Assembly (NCBI GenBank): GCA_964527265.1
Contig: CAZGOM010000005.1
Coordinates: 17,299 to 81,298, forward strand
From: CAZGOM01 sp964527265
GTDB lineage: Bacteria; Planctomycetota; Phycisphaerae; Phycisphaerales; Phycisphaeraceae
DNA length: 64,000 nt
Direction of reading: 5' to 3'
This document shows, piece by piece, positions 8,732 to 17,721 of the stretch. The number at the start of each line of letters is the position of its first letter. The first letter of the stretch is position 1. Below the pieces are notes generated by a model. The model was not told where the DNA came from and ran no database searches. It saw only the letters and a program-made list of their open reading frames with translations. The position numbers were made by a program, and so were the translations under genes.

Positions 8732-10765
8732 TCAGTAATTCTTTGTGTACTCAGGAATGGTGATGGGAGGCAGCGTGCTCGTCGGTCGTTCATCTGGCCT
8801 GGAGGAGTAGGGATTCCTCGCCCCTCCCGCGCGCCCATTCCTTACCGCATCCTGCAGGCGCTTGTCGTTTGGAGCATCCTTCAGCGCAGCTTCCAGCAGC
8901 GTCATGGCGTTTTTTTCGTTGTTCAGCTCCCAGAGCGCCTCCGCCATCAATAGCACCACAGGCGTATTCCCCGGCTCGCTCTTGAGCGCCGGCATCAGCA
9001 TGTTCACCGCCGCCATGGGATCGCCCTTAGCGCCAGGCCAGTAGAGCAGCATTTGCGCATAGTGGTAACGCACCGCCATGTACCAGGGCCACTCCTTCAA
9101 CACTCCTTCAAAAACCGCCTGCGCCTCTTTCTCGCGATTCAGTCGGCCCAGCGCAACGCCTATTCCCGTTTGAGTTTCAGGCTTCGCTCCATCTGTTGCA
9201 TCTAAAGCTTTGAACACTTCCAATGCCTGCTGAGGTCTGCCCCCCTCCACCAGCGCCCACCCCAGGTTCAACTGCGTCGCCGTGCGCTTGCTTCCCAGTT
9301 CAATCGCCTGGCGATACTCCTTCGCCGCGCCCGCGTAATCCCCCAGTTGAAACAGCGCCAGCCCCAGGTTCTCATGCCCCGCCGCCAGACCTGGATGGAT
9401 CTTCAACGCTTCTTGGAGATATCCCCGCGCTTCCTCAGGCTTTCCTTCGGATAAACACACTTCACCCAGGTTATTCAGCAGGAAAAAATTGCCTTTCGTC
9501 ACCGTTAATCCATGCGCATACAACGCCCGCGGCGTGGTCCAGTACCCCACCTGCGTCCGCGTCGTCAGCGTGAGCCCCACCAGCACCACCGCGCATATCA
9601 CCGCCCGCATCCGGGTGGTCACACGCATCCCATCCAGCTTTTCCGCCACGGCCCACACCACCAGGATGTAAAGCCCGATAAAGCTGATGTACGCATACCG
9701 GTCCGCCATCGACTGGCTTCCCACCTGCACCACCCCGATCATCGGCACCAGCACCCCCAGAAACCACAGCCAACCCACCAGCACATACCGCTTATCCCGC
9801 TTGATCCCCCAGTAAATCGCCCAGATGGTTATCGCCGCCACAATCACCGCAGCCATCGCCACCGCGCCCGCCCCCCAGTAAACAGGGTGCGGATAAAGCA
9901 CCGCCAGATCAGCTGGCCACGCCAATTTCGTCAAATACCGCGCATACGACACCGGCACATTCGCCAGCCGCGCATCCATCGGCATCACGTCCATCCCCGC
10001 CATCGCATTGCTCGTCCGCTGCACAATAAACGTGCATATCGCCGCCGCCGCGCACAGCGCCATCAAAGGCAGCTTCTCCACCACCAGCTCTTTGAGGTCC
10101 CCCCATTTCGTTAACCGCTTGAGCGGCCAGAAATCCATCAGCAAAAGCACCGCCGGCAGCGTCACCGCCGTCGGCTTGCTCATCAGCGCCAAAGCACACC
10201 CCCCTAATACAAGCCAGAAACCCTTCATCCGCCTCCCAGACTCGACCCACATCATGTACGTCAGCATTGTCAGCAGCACAAACATCAAACTAAGCACGTC
10301 TTTCCGGCTCGAAATCCACGCCACCGACTCCACATGAATCGGGTGCACCGCAAACAACCCCGCCACCACCCACGCCCGCCCACGCATCCCCGTCGCCTTC
10401 AAAAGCACCCAGAAAAGCAGGCATGCGTTGACGATATGCAGCATCAGCCCCGTCGCATGGTGCCCCCCCGGATACTCCACCCCAAACAACGTCACATCCA
10501 GCAAATGCGAAAGCATCGTCACAGGGTGCCAGTTGCTCACCGTCACAGATGTGAACGCCCACACAATCGTCTCCCCCGTCAACCCCTTTTGAACCATCGG
10601 ATTGGCGTACACATACTGCGGGTCATCCAGCGTGATGTAATCGCTGAACACCACACCCATGTAGCCCGCAAACGCCAGCGCCACCAGAGCCGCAAAGCCG
10701 GCGAATAGCCAGCGGTCATCCTGCCCGCCAGCCTTCTCTAGTGTCTTTTCATCCTCTATCGTCAT
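8732..10765 (-). CDS. Multi-pass membrane protein with C-terminal TPRs (TMTC-like)
   Basis: This is a 677-residue protein from the ATG at 10765. The open frame allows a TTG at 10798 that overlaps the stop of the upstream AraC gene, and GAGGAGG lies just after that stop, so translational coupling is possible and the true start is uncertain. The first 400 or so residues hold about ten membrane helices with DDPQYVYANP, NWHPVTMLSHLLD and VHPIHVESVAWISSRKDVLS, motifs shared with the TMTC/GT-C-like family of putative glycosyltransferases. Residues from about 430 on are tetratricopeptide repeats (NNLGEVCLSEGKPEEARGYL, NLGLALFQLGDYAGAAKEY). It may transfer sugars at the membrane, but the substrate is unknown. 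It appears to form an operon with the AraC regulator. Confidence 0.82.
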   Translation of the reverse strand: MTIEDEKTLEKAGGQDDRWLFAGFAALVALAFAGYMGVVFSDYITLDDPQYVYANPMVQKGLTGETIVWAFTSVTVSNWHPVTMLSHLLDVTLFGVEYPGGHHATGLMLHIVNACLLFWVLLKATGMRGRAWVVAGLFAVHPIHVESVAWISSRKDVLSLMFVLLTMLTYMMWVESGRRMKGFWLVLGGCALALMSKPTAVTLPAVLLLMDFWPLKRLTKWGDLKELVVEKLPLMALCAAAAICTFIVQRTSNAMAGMDVMPMDARLANVPVSYARYLTKLAWPADLAVLYPHPVYWGAGAVAMAAVIVAAITIWAIYWGIKRDKRYVLVGWLWFLGVLVPMIGVVQVGSQSMADRYAYISFIGLYILVVWAVAEKLDGMRVTTRMRAVICAVVLVGLTLTTRTQVGYWTTPRALYAHGLTVTKGNFFLLNNLGEVCLSEGKPEEARGYLQEALKIHPGLAAGHENLGLALFQLGDYAGAAKEYRQAIELGSKRTATQLNLGWALVEGGRPQQALEVFKALDATDGAKPETQTGIGVALGRLNREKEAQAVFEGVLKEWPWYMAVRYHYAQMLLYWPGAKGDPMAAVNMLMPALKSEPGNTPVVLLMAEALWELNNEKNAMTLLEAALKDAPNDKRLQDAVRNGRAGGARNPYSSRPDERPTSTLPPITIPEYTKNY

Positions 10766-10794
10766 TCCATTCAAGGGTATCAGAACCCGCCTCC

Positions 10795-11697
10795 TCAAAT
10801 CTCCCCGCCCGACCGTTGAAACTCGCGCGGCGTAATCCGATACCTCTTCTTAAAAAGGCGCGACAAGTAGTGCTGCGATGTGAACCCCGCCAGTCGGCTT
10901 ACTTCCTTCACCGAGCGCGTCATCCCCGTCGCCGTCGGCCTCAGCAGCCTCACTGCCAATCTTAGACGCGCATCAATAATATGTTGCTTAATCCCTTTTC
11001 CCAACACTTTCATCGACAGCGCATGCAGATGCCCCGCTGTCATCCCCACCTCCCGGGCCAGTCCATCCACCCGCCAACCCCGCGCAGGTTCGGCATCGAT
11101 CCGCGAGAGCAATTTCACGATTCGCGCATCCGCCACCCCTGCCGCCCCGGTCCCCACCCCAATCACCGGCCCCACGTGTTCCTTCAGGCCAAACACCGCC
11201 ACTTCTCCGATCAATTCAATCACTGCACTTTCAATTCGCCAAAAACCCGCCCTCACACCGCTTCGGGCCTCTTCCTGTGCCTTGATTAACCGCTCATACG
11301 CTTTCACCACTCCCGGCGCCTCTTCCTGTCGAACCCGCACAGGTACCCGCGAGAGTGCCCCCGGCCCCCGGCAGTCCGGCCCGTCCCATTCCCCGCGCCC
11401 ACGACGCACCGGCCGGAAATCAAAATGGCAAAAATAAAACTCAAGCACCTCGCGCGTTTCCTCCACCCTTGCCGATACAAGCGGCGGCAAAAGCACAAAA
11501 TCCCCAGTCTCAATCTCCACCCGATGCCCCGTTCCCAACACAAAAGCCCCCGCTCCGCTGCATACCCAGAACAAATCCCAGTCTTCAAAGAAAATAGTCA
11601 CCGGCAAATACCCCCGCGCCGCCACGAACCGCCCCGTTACATGGTTGCTTGTATACGTCGGAATGCCTTCAGGCAATTGAATGGTGGGGATCGTCAT
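10795..11697 (-). CDS. AraC-family transcriptional regulator
   Basis: This 300-residue protein has an N-terminal cupin-like sensor half (ETGDFVLLPPLVSARVEE) and a C-terminal double helix-turn-helix of the AraC/XylS type. The first HTH is around WRVDGLAREVGMTAGHLHALSMKVLG, the second is SVKEVSRLAGFTSQHYLSRLFKKRYRITPREFQR. It is divergent from the phyH-like gene (257 bases between the starts) and is followed directly by the TPR membrane gene. It probably controls one or both neighbours. The inducer is unknown; in planctomycetes such regulators often sit beside sugar- or PhyH-related genes. Confidence 0.9.
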   Translation of the reverse strand: MTIPTIQLPEGIPTYTSNHVTGRFVAARGYLPVTIFFEDWDLFWVCSGAGAFVLGTGHRVEIETGDFVLLPPLVSARVEETREVLEFYFCHFDFRPVRRGRGEWDGPDCRGPGALSRVPVRVRQEEAPGVVKAYERLIKAQEEARSGVRAGFWRIESAVIELIGEVAVFGLKEHVGPVIGVGTGAAGVADARIVKLLSRIDAEPARGWRVDGLAREVGMTAGHLHALSMKVLGKGIKQHIIDARLRLAVRLLRPTATGMTRSVKEVSRLAGFTSQHYLSRLFKKRYRITPREFQRSGGEI

Positions 11698-11954
11698 GGC
11701 CGCCTTGAAAAATCAAAAGGTTTCCGCCGTCCGTGATCAGGGCGTCGGGCTGTTGCGTGTTTGGCACGAAACTCGATGTGCCGACCCGAGGCCCCCCGAC
11801 AGCGCGGGCGCAAGAGTGACACTTTACACCCCACGATTCGTTGATACCAGAGATTTGTGCAAAACATCCCATGTTGCACCAAAGACATCCACCTCTATTT
11901 TTCCTACCTTATTCCCCAACAATCGCATATCCATCTCTTTAAAAGGACAAAATC

Positions 11955-12674
11955 ATGCCCCTTACCCAAACACAAAAAGATAAATTCGCCAAGAACGGCT
12001 ACATCGTTGTCGAAAACATCATCACCCCCGATCAACTCGCCGCCTTGCGCCAAAAGATCGCCCAACTCCAGTCCACGCCCGTGGATGCCAAAGATGGCAT
12101 AGTCCGCCAGACCGAAGGTGAAACCGGCCCCCTGCGCAAGCTCAACGCACTCGTTCCTGTTTCCCAGTGGTTCAAGGCACTGGCCAGCACGCCTTCCATC
12201 ACCGACATCGCCTGCGAACTCACCGACAACGCCAAAGAGCTCTGGCTCTACACCGACCAGGTTTTTCTTAAACCCGCGCATTGCGGTTCTGAAAAACCTC
12301 TTCACCAGGACAACTCCTACTTCGCCGTCGAGCCCATGACCCGTGGCATCACCTGCTGGCTGGCCATCGACGACGCCACGCCTGAAAACGGCTGTATGCG
12401 CTACATTCCCGGCAGTCACAAGCTTGGCCTTGTCCCTCACCGCGAACTCGGCAGCGCGCTTCACCTGACGCCCGATGATCCCAAATACCTGGGCACTGAA
12501 ATCCACGTCCCTATCCCTGCCGGTGCTGCGATCTTTCACCATCTCTGCACCATGCACAGCTCTGGTGCCAACACCAGCGATAAGCCGCGTCGTGCCTGGG
12601 CATTGCACTACGTCAATGCGGATGCGCACTGCCCCCACATGGCCCAGGAAAAGATGACCCTTATCCGGGTGTAA
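11955..12674 (+). CDS. Phytanoyl-CoA dioxygenase (PhyH) family protein
   Basis: This is a 239-residue 2OG-Fe(II) oxygenase of the PhyH family. KDKFAKNGYIVVENIITPDQL is the characteristic N-terminus. The metal motif HxD is in LHQDNSYFAVEP, the distal His and the 2OG-binding Arg region in MHSSGANTSDKPRRAWALHY. PENGCMRYIPGSHKLG is a core family stretch. The family hydroxylates a wide range of small molecules, so the substrate cannot be named. AAAAGGA 7 bases before the ATG supports the start. It is divergent from the AraC-type regulator and ends at a strong terminator. Confidence 0.92.
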   Translation: MPLTQTQKDKFAKNGYIVVENIITPDQLAALRQKIAQLQSTPVDAKDGIVRQTEGETGPLRKLNALVPVSQWFKALASTPSITDIACELTDNAKELWLYTDQVFLKPAHCGSEKPLHQDNSYFAVEPMTRGITCWLAIDDATPENGCMRYIPGSHKLGLVPHRELGSALHLTPDDPKYLGTEIHVPIPAGAAIFHHLCTMHSSGANTSDKPRRAWALHYVNADAHCPHMAQEKMTLIRV

Positions 12675-12696
12675 GCAGGCACCGCACAAGCCCAAT

Positions 12697-12730
12697 AAAA
12701 CACACCCTCGTTGTGAGGGTGTTTTTATTT
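12697..12730. terminator. Bidirectional intrinsic terminator
   Basis: The arms ACACCCTC (12702-12709) and GAGGGTGT (12715-12722) enclose a 5-base loop. AAAA lies upstream and TTTTTATTT downstream, so it can serve the PhyH gene (+) and the convergent phosphoesterase gene (-). Confidence 0.92.
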
Positions 12731-12749
12731 GATGGTGTGTGAATCCGGT

Positions 12750-13520
12750 TCAGCGGCCTTCCAGAAGCCGCAGACCCAGAAAGTCTGAAAGCTCGTCGAT
12801 GCGCTTGACCTTGTTAATGACCGCCTGGATGTTGTAATCCATACGAATGAATTCAACCTTCTCATCGCTCAAGATCGCATAGCTCGAGCGCGGGTCGCGG
12901 TCGCGTGGCTGGCCCACAGAGCCTGGGTTGATGATGTATTTTTCGCCATTGCCGAACTTGAAGTTGAAGGTCTGGTCCTTCAGGTCGGTGGGCTGGAAGA
13001 AGTCCGGCTCATTGGTGAATACGCCCGGGACATGCGTATGGCCCACAAAGCAGCGCGCCTCAAAGCGTTCAAAGATCGCCTCGAGTTTCGGCTGGTTGTT
13101 GATCACATCGTCGGGGAAAATATATTCGTTGATCGGCCTGCGCGGCGAAGCATGCACGCACAGCGTCTCGCCGAATTTCTCGCGGATCTTCAGGTTTCCC
13201 AGGTATTCCCAGCGCTTGCGCGCCTTGTTGATGTCCGGCTCGCTTTCGATTTCCCGGCGCGTCCAGTAGGCCGCCGCTTCCGCGCTGGCATTGAAGCTGG
13301 TGGGTTCGTAGAGCACTGCAAAGTCGTGATTCCCCATCAGGGACCACTGGCAGTTTTCCATCACCAAATCCAGGCATTCTTTGGGGTTGGGGCCGTAACC
13401 GATGATGTCACCCAGGCACAGCGTCGTGGTGATGCCGCGCCGTTTGATGTCGGCGAACACGACCTGAAGGGCATCCAGGTTGCCGTGAATATCTGAGATG
13501 AGCGCAACAGGCGTCGTCAT
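12750..13520 (-). CDS. Calcineurin-like metallophosphoesterase
   Basis: This protein has 256 residues. All metal-site motifs of the calcineurin-like superfamily are visible: D10-x-H12 (SDIHGN), GD in CLGDIIGYGPNP, GNHD, H in CVHASPRRP, and GHTH in VGHTHVPG. NPGSVGQPRDRDPRSSYAIL is typical of the YfcE/MJ0936-like branch, which hydrolyses phosphodiesters with Mn or similar metals. The physiological substrate is unknown. The ATG at 13520 is preferred over a GTG two codons upstream. It is convergent with the PhyH gene and divergent from the glycosyltransferase gene. Confidence 0.9.
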   Translation of the reverse strand: MTTPVALISDIHGNLDALQVVFADIKRRGITTTLCLGDIIGYGPNPKECLDLVMENCQWSLMGNHDFAVLYEPTSFNASAEAAAYWTRREIESEPDINKARKRWEYLGNLKIREKFGETLCVHASPRRPINEYIFPDDVINNQPKLEAIFERFEARCFVGHTHVPGVFTNEPDFFQPTDLKDQTFNFKFGNGEKYIINPGSVGQPRDRDPRSSYAILSDEKVEFIRMDYNIQAVINKVKRIDELSDFLGLRLLEGR

Positions 13521-13678
13521 AGTCACCCGTATGAAATAAAAGACGGCACCAATCGGTTGGGTGCCTGGGCGACCAGACGCCCAAGTTCATATCAACATAA
13601 CACGGCTACAGCCTGCGCGCACCCGGGGGGGCTTTGTTATGCCCTTTGTTAGTTGTTTGCAGATAACATAGGGGGTTC

Positions 13679-14731
13679 ATGAGTGTGCAAAGCGCATCCA
13701 GAATCCTGATCATCCGCCCCACAGCGCTGGGCGATGTCAGCCGCACCGTCCCCTGCCTGGTGGCTTTGCGCAAGGCCCACCCCAACGCCACCATCGACTG
13801 GATGGTGCATGAGGCCTTTGGCGATGCCGTGCGTTACCACCCTGACCTTCGCACCGTTATTCCCTTTGCTCGGGGGCGCTTTGCCCAGGCGTGGCGTAAA
13901 CCCTCTTCTTTAAAAGAGATGTATGTCTGGCTTAAGAGTCTGCGAAGTGTGCGTTATGACCTTGTAGTCGATCTTCAGGGGCTTTTCCGCTCGGGTTTTT
14001 TTACGGGCGTGACCGGTGCCAGGCGTCGTCTGGGCTACGCCAATGCCCGCGAGGGCGGCTGGCTTTTCTACAATCAGAAGTACAAAATCGATCCGAATCT
14101 GCATGCCGTGGATCGAATGCTGGGCCTTTTGGCTGCTGCGGGATATCAAACGCCAAATGATGCTGAAGCGATGCGCCTTTACACGAGTGCGCAGGATCGG
14201 GCGTGGGCACATTCTGAACTTCTTACGGGACACCTCAATCCGGAAAACTATTTTGTGATTGCTCCGACGGCTAAGTGGTTATGTAAATGCTGGCCGGTCG
14301 AACGCTATGCGGAAGTCACCCGTCGCCTGCTCGCCTCCGGTAAGTTCGGTGCGGGCGGCATCATTCTTGCCGCGCCTTCTGAAAAGACCGTCGTCGACAA
14401 ACTTATTTCCCTCGTCGGCATGCCGGGCCGTCTTATCGCCCCTTCCACCAAAGTTGGCCAGATGATGGCCTTGATCGAAAAGGCCCACCTCCTCGTTTGC
14501 AACGACTCTGCTCCCCTTCACATCGGAGTCGGCTTCAACCGTCCTCTGGTCACGATCTTCGGCCCCACCGACCCACGCCTCGTCGGGCCCTACAAGCGAG
14601 AGAACACCATCGTCCAGGCCCCCGGTGCAAAATCCCTCGAGAAGTTCGACTACCGCGGTCAGAAAGATGATCAGACACTCATCTCAGAAGTCACCGTCGA
14701 CATGGTCTGGGCCAAGATCAACCAGAATTGA
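13679..14731 (+). CDS. Glycosyltransferase family 9 (heptosyltransferase-like)
   Basis: This is a 350-residue GT9 protein. RPTALGDVSRTVPCLVALRKAHP is the acceptor-side N-terminal motif, YDLVVDLQGLFRSG follows, and the nucleotide-sugar site lies in APTAKWLCKCWPVERYAEV and LLVCNDSAPLHIGVGFNRPLVTIFGPTDP. The family adds heptose or related sugars to the lipopolysaccharide core on the cytoplasmic face of the inner membrane. Whether the sugar here is heptose cannot be told from sequence alone. It appears to be monocistronic; the gap of 142 bases to the next gene contains a TATAAT at 14819. Confidence 0.9.
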   Translation: MSVQSASRILIIRPTALGDVSRTVPCLVALRKAHPNATIDWMVHEAFGDAVRYHPDLRTVIPFARGRFAQAWRKPSSLKEMYVWLKSLRSVRYDLVVDLQGLFRSGFFTGVTGARRRLGYANAREGGWLFYNQKYKIDPNLHAVDRMLGLLAAAGYQTPNDAEAMRLYTSAQDRAWAHSELLTGHLNPENYFVIAPTAKWLCKCWPVERYAEVTRRLLASGKFGAGGIILAAPSEKTVVDKLISLVGMPGRLIAPSTKVGQMMALIEKAHLLVCNDSAPLHIGVGFNRPLVTIFGPTDPRLVGPYKRENTIVQAPGAKSLEKFDYRGQKDDQTLISEVTVDMVWAKINQN

Positions 14732-14873
14732 GGCCGGCGATTCCCCCCTCGTTTTGATTTATCATCCCATAGCATCACTTCAATCACATTAAAAACGTCT
14801 TGCATGATCCGATGCCCATATAATGCAGAACGGTTCACATGCGTTGTGCCCTGTTCCTTTGTAGGTAAATCCC

Positions 14874-15626
14874 ATGAATTTAATGCCGCTTTTGAGTCGT
14901 TTACAAAGCCGCAGGCTTGGGTTCTCCCTGATTGAAATGCTGGTCGTCGTGACACTCCTCACGATCCTGCTGGCTCTGCTTATGCCTGCCATGGCGGCTT
15001 CCCGAGCTCGCGCGCGCCAACTTATGTGTGCTTCCAACCTCCGCAGCCAGAACACCGCCATCGTCTCCTACGTCCAGGACGACAACAGGCGTTCCCTTCC
15101 GTACGGCGTCACCTTCAGTAGTTCGTGGATGATCCGGATCTCCTCCTATCTGGGCGGCAGTTACAACACTCAGATGCAAACCACCGAGCGTTACAACGCC
15201 AACTCCACGCTCTCAGGGTGGAATGACGCCGTGCGCGTTGACAGCAAAATCGCAGGACTGCTTTGCCCCGAGTCCAAGCTTGCTCCTCGAAGCAATTACT
15301 ACTCCGGCACCTACGGCTATAACGGCTGGGTCGCGTCCGGCGCGGTCGAAATCCTGGGCGGCGTCCATGTGCAGCACCACCCCGAATCCCAGCGCCGCTA
15401 CAGCGCCATTCGAGGTGGGCACGACAAACTTATTCTCGCCAGCGATTCGGCTTACTACGTCTATCCCTATGGCTCCGTATGGGATGGTGTCCTTGTGGGT
15501 CTGGCCAGCGGCCGCTTTCATCCCAATGGCTCACAGAAAACCGTCAACATGATGGTTCTCGACGGTCACGTCGAAGCCTGCACCAACGGCGACTATAGCA
15601 AAGTCACCATGTTTGACCCCGGCTGA
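14874..15626 (+). CDS. Pseudopilin-like protein (prepilin N-methylation, H-X9-DG type)
   Basis: This protein has 250 residues. A short basic leader is followed by the prepilin cleavage/methylation motif LGFSLIEMLVVVTLLTILLALLMPAM (about residues 18-43); the predicted cut is after Gly19. The globular part ends with MMVLDGHVEAC, the H/DG-type tail found in the large planctomycete pseudopilin family. Such proteins are processed by prepilin peptidase and assembled by type II secretion-like machinery. A TATAAT at 14819-14824 is a possible -10. Unlike the copies at 32647 and 54447 I see no riboswitch or Fur-like box upstream and no small partner gene with a membrane anchor. Confidence 0.85.
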   Translation: MNLMPLLSRLQSRRLGFSLIEMLVVVTLLTILLALLMPAMAASRARARQLMCASNLRSQNTAIVSYVQDDNRRSLPYGVTFSSSWMIRISSYLGGSYNTQMQTTERYNANSTLSGWNDAVRVDSKIAGLLCPESKLAPRSNYYSGTYGYNGWVASGAVEILGGVHVQHHPESQRRYSAIRGGHDKLILASDSAYYVYPYGSVWDGVLVGLASGRFHPNGSQKTVNMMVLDGHVEACTNGDYSKVTMFDPG

Positions 15627-15712
15627 AACGCCTTCTTTTTCTCTGCCATTTCCGGGAAAACAGCTCGTGAGATTCCACGCGACGGGGCGACACACCGATT
15701 ACGCTTGAATCC

Positions 15713-15982
15713 ATGAATACGCACAACCATCAACCGGCGAAGCCCAGGCGGAAGAGGCCCAATATTTCGGTGGTGCCGCCGTCGGCTGCGCAGGCGAAGC
15801 ATCTGAATGTGGAAGGGGAGCCGGTGACGCGCACGCACAGCACGGCGGGCGGGGCCGAATGGGCAGATTTTGATCCGTGGGGTTTGACGGATATCGCCGG
15901 GGCGGTGATGGATGGGGGCATAGAAATCGCCGGGACGATTGCCGGCAAGGCAATCGAGTCAGCGGGGGATGTGATTTCCTGA
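15713..15982 (+). CDS. Small hypothetical protein
   Basis: This is 89 residues with no recognised family. The N-terminal third is basic and proline-rich (KPRRKRPNISVVPPS). The C-terminal third is Gly/Ala/Ile-rich and amphipathic (ITDIAGAV-like repeats of I/A-G-x), with no clear signal peptide or long membrane helix. It ends 16 bases before the convergent gene at 15999. The codon usage resembles neighbours, but the evidence for translation is only the open frame. Confidence 0.4.
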   Translation: MNTHNHQPAKPRRKRPNISVVPPSAAQAKHLNVEGEPVTRTHSTAGGAEWADFDPWGLTDIAGAVMDGGIEIAGTIAGKAIESAGDVIS

Positions 15983-15998
15983 TGGGCTACGCGCCGGC

Positions 15999-17216
15999 TT
16001 ATTTGGCCTTGGCGTCGGTGATGATGAAGGCCCAGACTTCGCGGGGGTTTACTTCGCCGAGCGACTGGGGCATGCGTATCTGGGGTTTGGCGTCGTCGGC
16101 GCCTTTGGGGATGTAGGCAAGGCAGTCGGGCTTGGTTTTTTTGCCTTGGGCAAGTTTGGCGATGTCGACGGTTTTCTTTTCGTCAGTGGCGTTGGCGGCG
16201 AGGACAAGATAGCCATCGGCGGTTTTCCATGCGCGTGCGAAGACGCCTTTTTGGTCTGGGAGAGGGACTTGGGCTGCGCCCTGGGTGATTTGGAAGAACT
16301 GTGCAAGTTCGCGGTTGACGCGGCCGGCCGTTTTCCAAAGTTCAGGCTGCTCGGCGGCGATGTTGGTTCCTTTTTTGCCGGTGACATAGCTGTAGTCGTA
16401 GTAGCCGATGCCGTCGGCGCCTGCGGCCAGGGCAAGGTAGACCATTCCCCGGAGTTCATCAGGGGAGGGGTAGCGATTTTTTTCAGCCCAGGTGAAAAGC
16501 TGCAAGATGGGGACGACGGCTTTTTTACCTTCAGAGGCTTTTTTGGCGCGGACGACGGCATCGCCGACGGTGGAGATGGGTTGATAAGGGACGGGGTAGA
16601 GGTAAAGGGCGCTGACGTCGATGGCGTTGATGACGTCTTCGTACTGCGCTTTTTCGGGGATGAGGTTTTTCTCGACGGCGGAGGCTTCATTGTCGATGTC
16701 CTGGGGGTTGTACCAGTAACCGACGGCGTTGAAGACGGGGCGGTCGGGGATCAATTTCTGGACTTTGGCGAGATCCTCCCTGGTTTTGGCGATGGTGTCT
16801 TTTTTGTAGCTGATGTTGGGGCTGTCAACTGCGATGCCAAAGAGGGTTGCCTGGAGTTGAGTGGGCGCTTTGGCATAGGCATGCTGTGCGAGGTAGAAGC
16901 CGCCTTCGGCGGCGTTTTTAGCATCTTCGGGCTTGTTGACGGTGAGGACGTTGAAGTTCTGCTTGTGAAATTCGGCGAGCTCTTCGGGGGAGGTTTTGGC
17001 GCTGTAGAGCATGATGGGGAAGAAGGGTTTGCCGTTGACCTGGAAGCCTTTGCCTGGGGTGTATTCAGCTTTCTGAATGGGGTCTGCGGGTTTTGCGGTG
17101 CCTGCGGGCGCTTTTTCCGGAGTGGGTTCGATGGCGGAGGTTGTTTGGGTGAGGATGGCAGACGAGCCTATGGAGAGAAGGCCGATGATGAGCCACGATG
17201 TTTTTTGGGAGGGCAT
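15999..17216 (-). CDS. Secreted TIM-barrel-like protein, possible glycoside hydrolase
   Basis: This protein has 405 residues from the ATG at 17216, chosen over an upstream Met at 17261 because AGGAG lies 7 bases before it. The resulting N-terminus is a signal peptide (TSWLIIGLLSIGSSAILTQTTSAIEP). The mature part begins with a proline/lysine-rich linker and then GFQVNGKPFFPIMLYSAKTSPEELAEF, the opening strand pattern of glycoside-hydrolase-like barrels. DVSALYLYPVPYQP and RGMVYLALAAGADGIGYYDYS look like further barrel strands. No catalytic acid pair can be assigned with certainty. It probably acts on polysaccharide outside the cytoplasm; its neighbour is a sugar-type oxidoreductase. Confidence 0.7.
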   Translation of the reverse strand: MPSQKTSWLIIGLLSIGSSAILTQTTSAIEPTPEKAPAGTAKPADPIQKAEYTPGKGFQVNGKPFFPIMLYSAKTSPEELAEFHKQNFNVLTVNKPEDAKNAAEGGFYLAQHAYAKAPTQLQATLFGIAVDSPNISYKKDTIAKTREDLAKVQKLIPDRPVFNAVGYWYNPQDIDNEASAVEKNLIPEKAQYEDVINAIDVSALYLYPVPYQPISTVGDAVVRAKKASEGKKAVVPILQLFTWAEKNRYPSPDELRGMVYLALAAGADGIGYYDYSYVTGKKGTNIAAEQPELWKTAGRVNRELAQFFQITQGAAQVPLPDQKGVFARAWKTADGYLVLAANATDEKKTVDIAKLAQGKKTKPDCLAYIPKGADDAKPQIRMPQSLGEVNPREVWAFIITDAKAK

Positions 17217-17721
17217 GCCCCGACTCCTGTTGCTGGATGTGTGAACTTTAGGAACGCGCAAGCCCCGGGGTGTACAGGTCTAGCAGACGCATGGGGGCCT
17301 GTGCAAGTTCTTGAAGTTCATTTGAAGGGTGATTTTATTTGAGAAAACGAATGCCCACGCACGCGAGATGCCGCGTTGTCAGGGGGCTTCGACAAAGGTG
17401 ATGTCCCCTTGGATGGCAGTCGTGGTTTTTTTGCAGTTTGTTGGTGTTGATGTGCGCGTTGGTGAAACGGATGCCTGTTTGTTGCGGGGTACAGGCAAAC
17501 AGGCAAGAACCTTCACTTTACGTTTCACTAACCAGAGTTCAGATGCAGATGGGGGTTGTGAGGCGCGCAAAAATACCTCATCTGAGTTGTGATTCCGGGA
17601 TTTGGGCGCGCGGGGCTTGTATTGGGTTTGGGGACAGATAGAGTCTGCGCCGGCTCTCAACGTGATTCGGCACATGTTCCCCTTTACACCTGATTCGACT
17701 TATTCCAAACGAGGTCATCCC
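17217..17721. other. Divergent intergenic region with dispersed repeat
   Basis: These 505 bases between divergent genes contain copy B of the inverted repeat (17437-17537) and nothing else I recognise. A GAGGT ribosome binding site for the next gene is at 17710-17714. Confidence 0.5.
17437..17537 (-). repeat. Inverted dispersed repeat, copy B
   Basis: The reverse complement of 17504-17537 matches 2668-2703 almost base for base (GTGAAACGTAAAGTGAAGG core). The rest is a diverged match to 2704-2770. Confidence 0.6.

Noticed and set aside
16146..17342. Long plus-strand frame opposite the TIM-barrel-like gene
   Set aside because: Its Gly/Asp/Val/Phe-rich composition is typical of a shadow; the minus-strand gene has a signal peptide and ribosome binding site.
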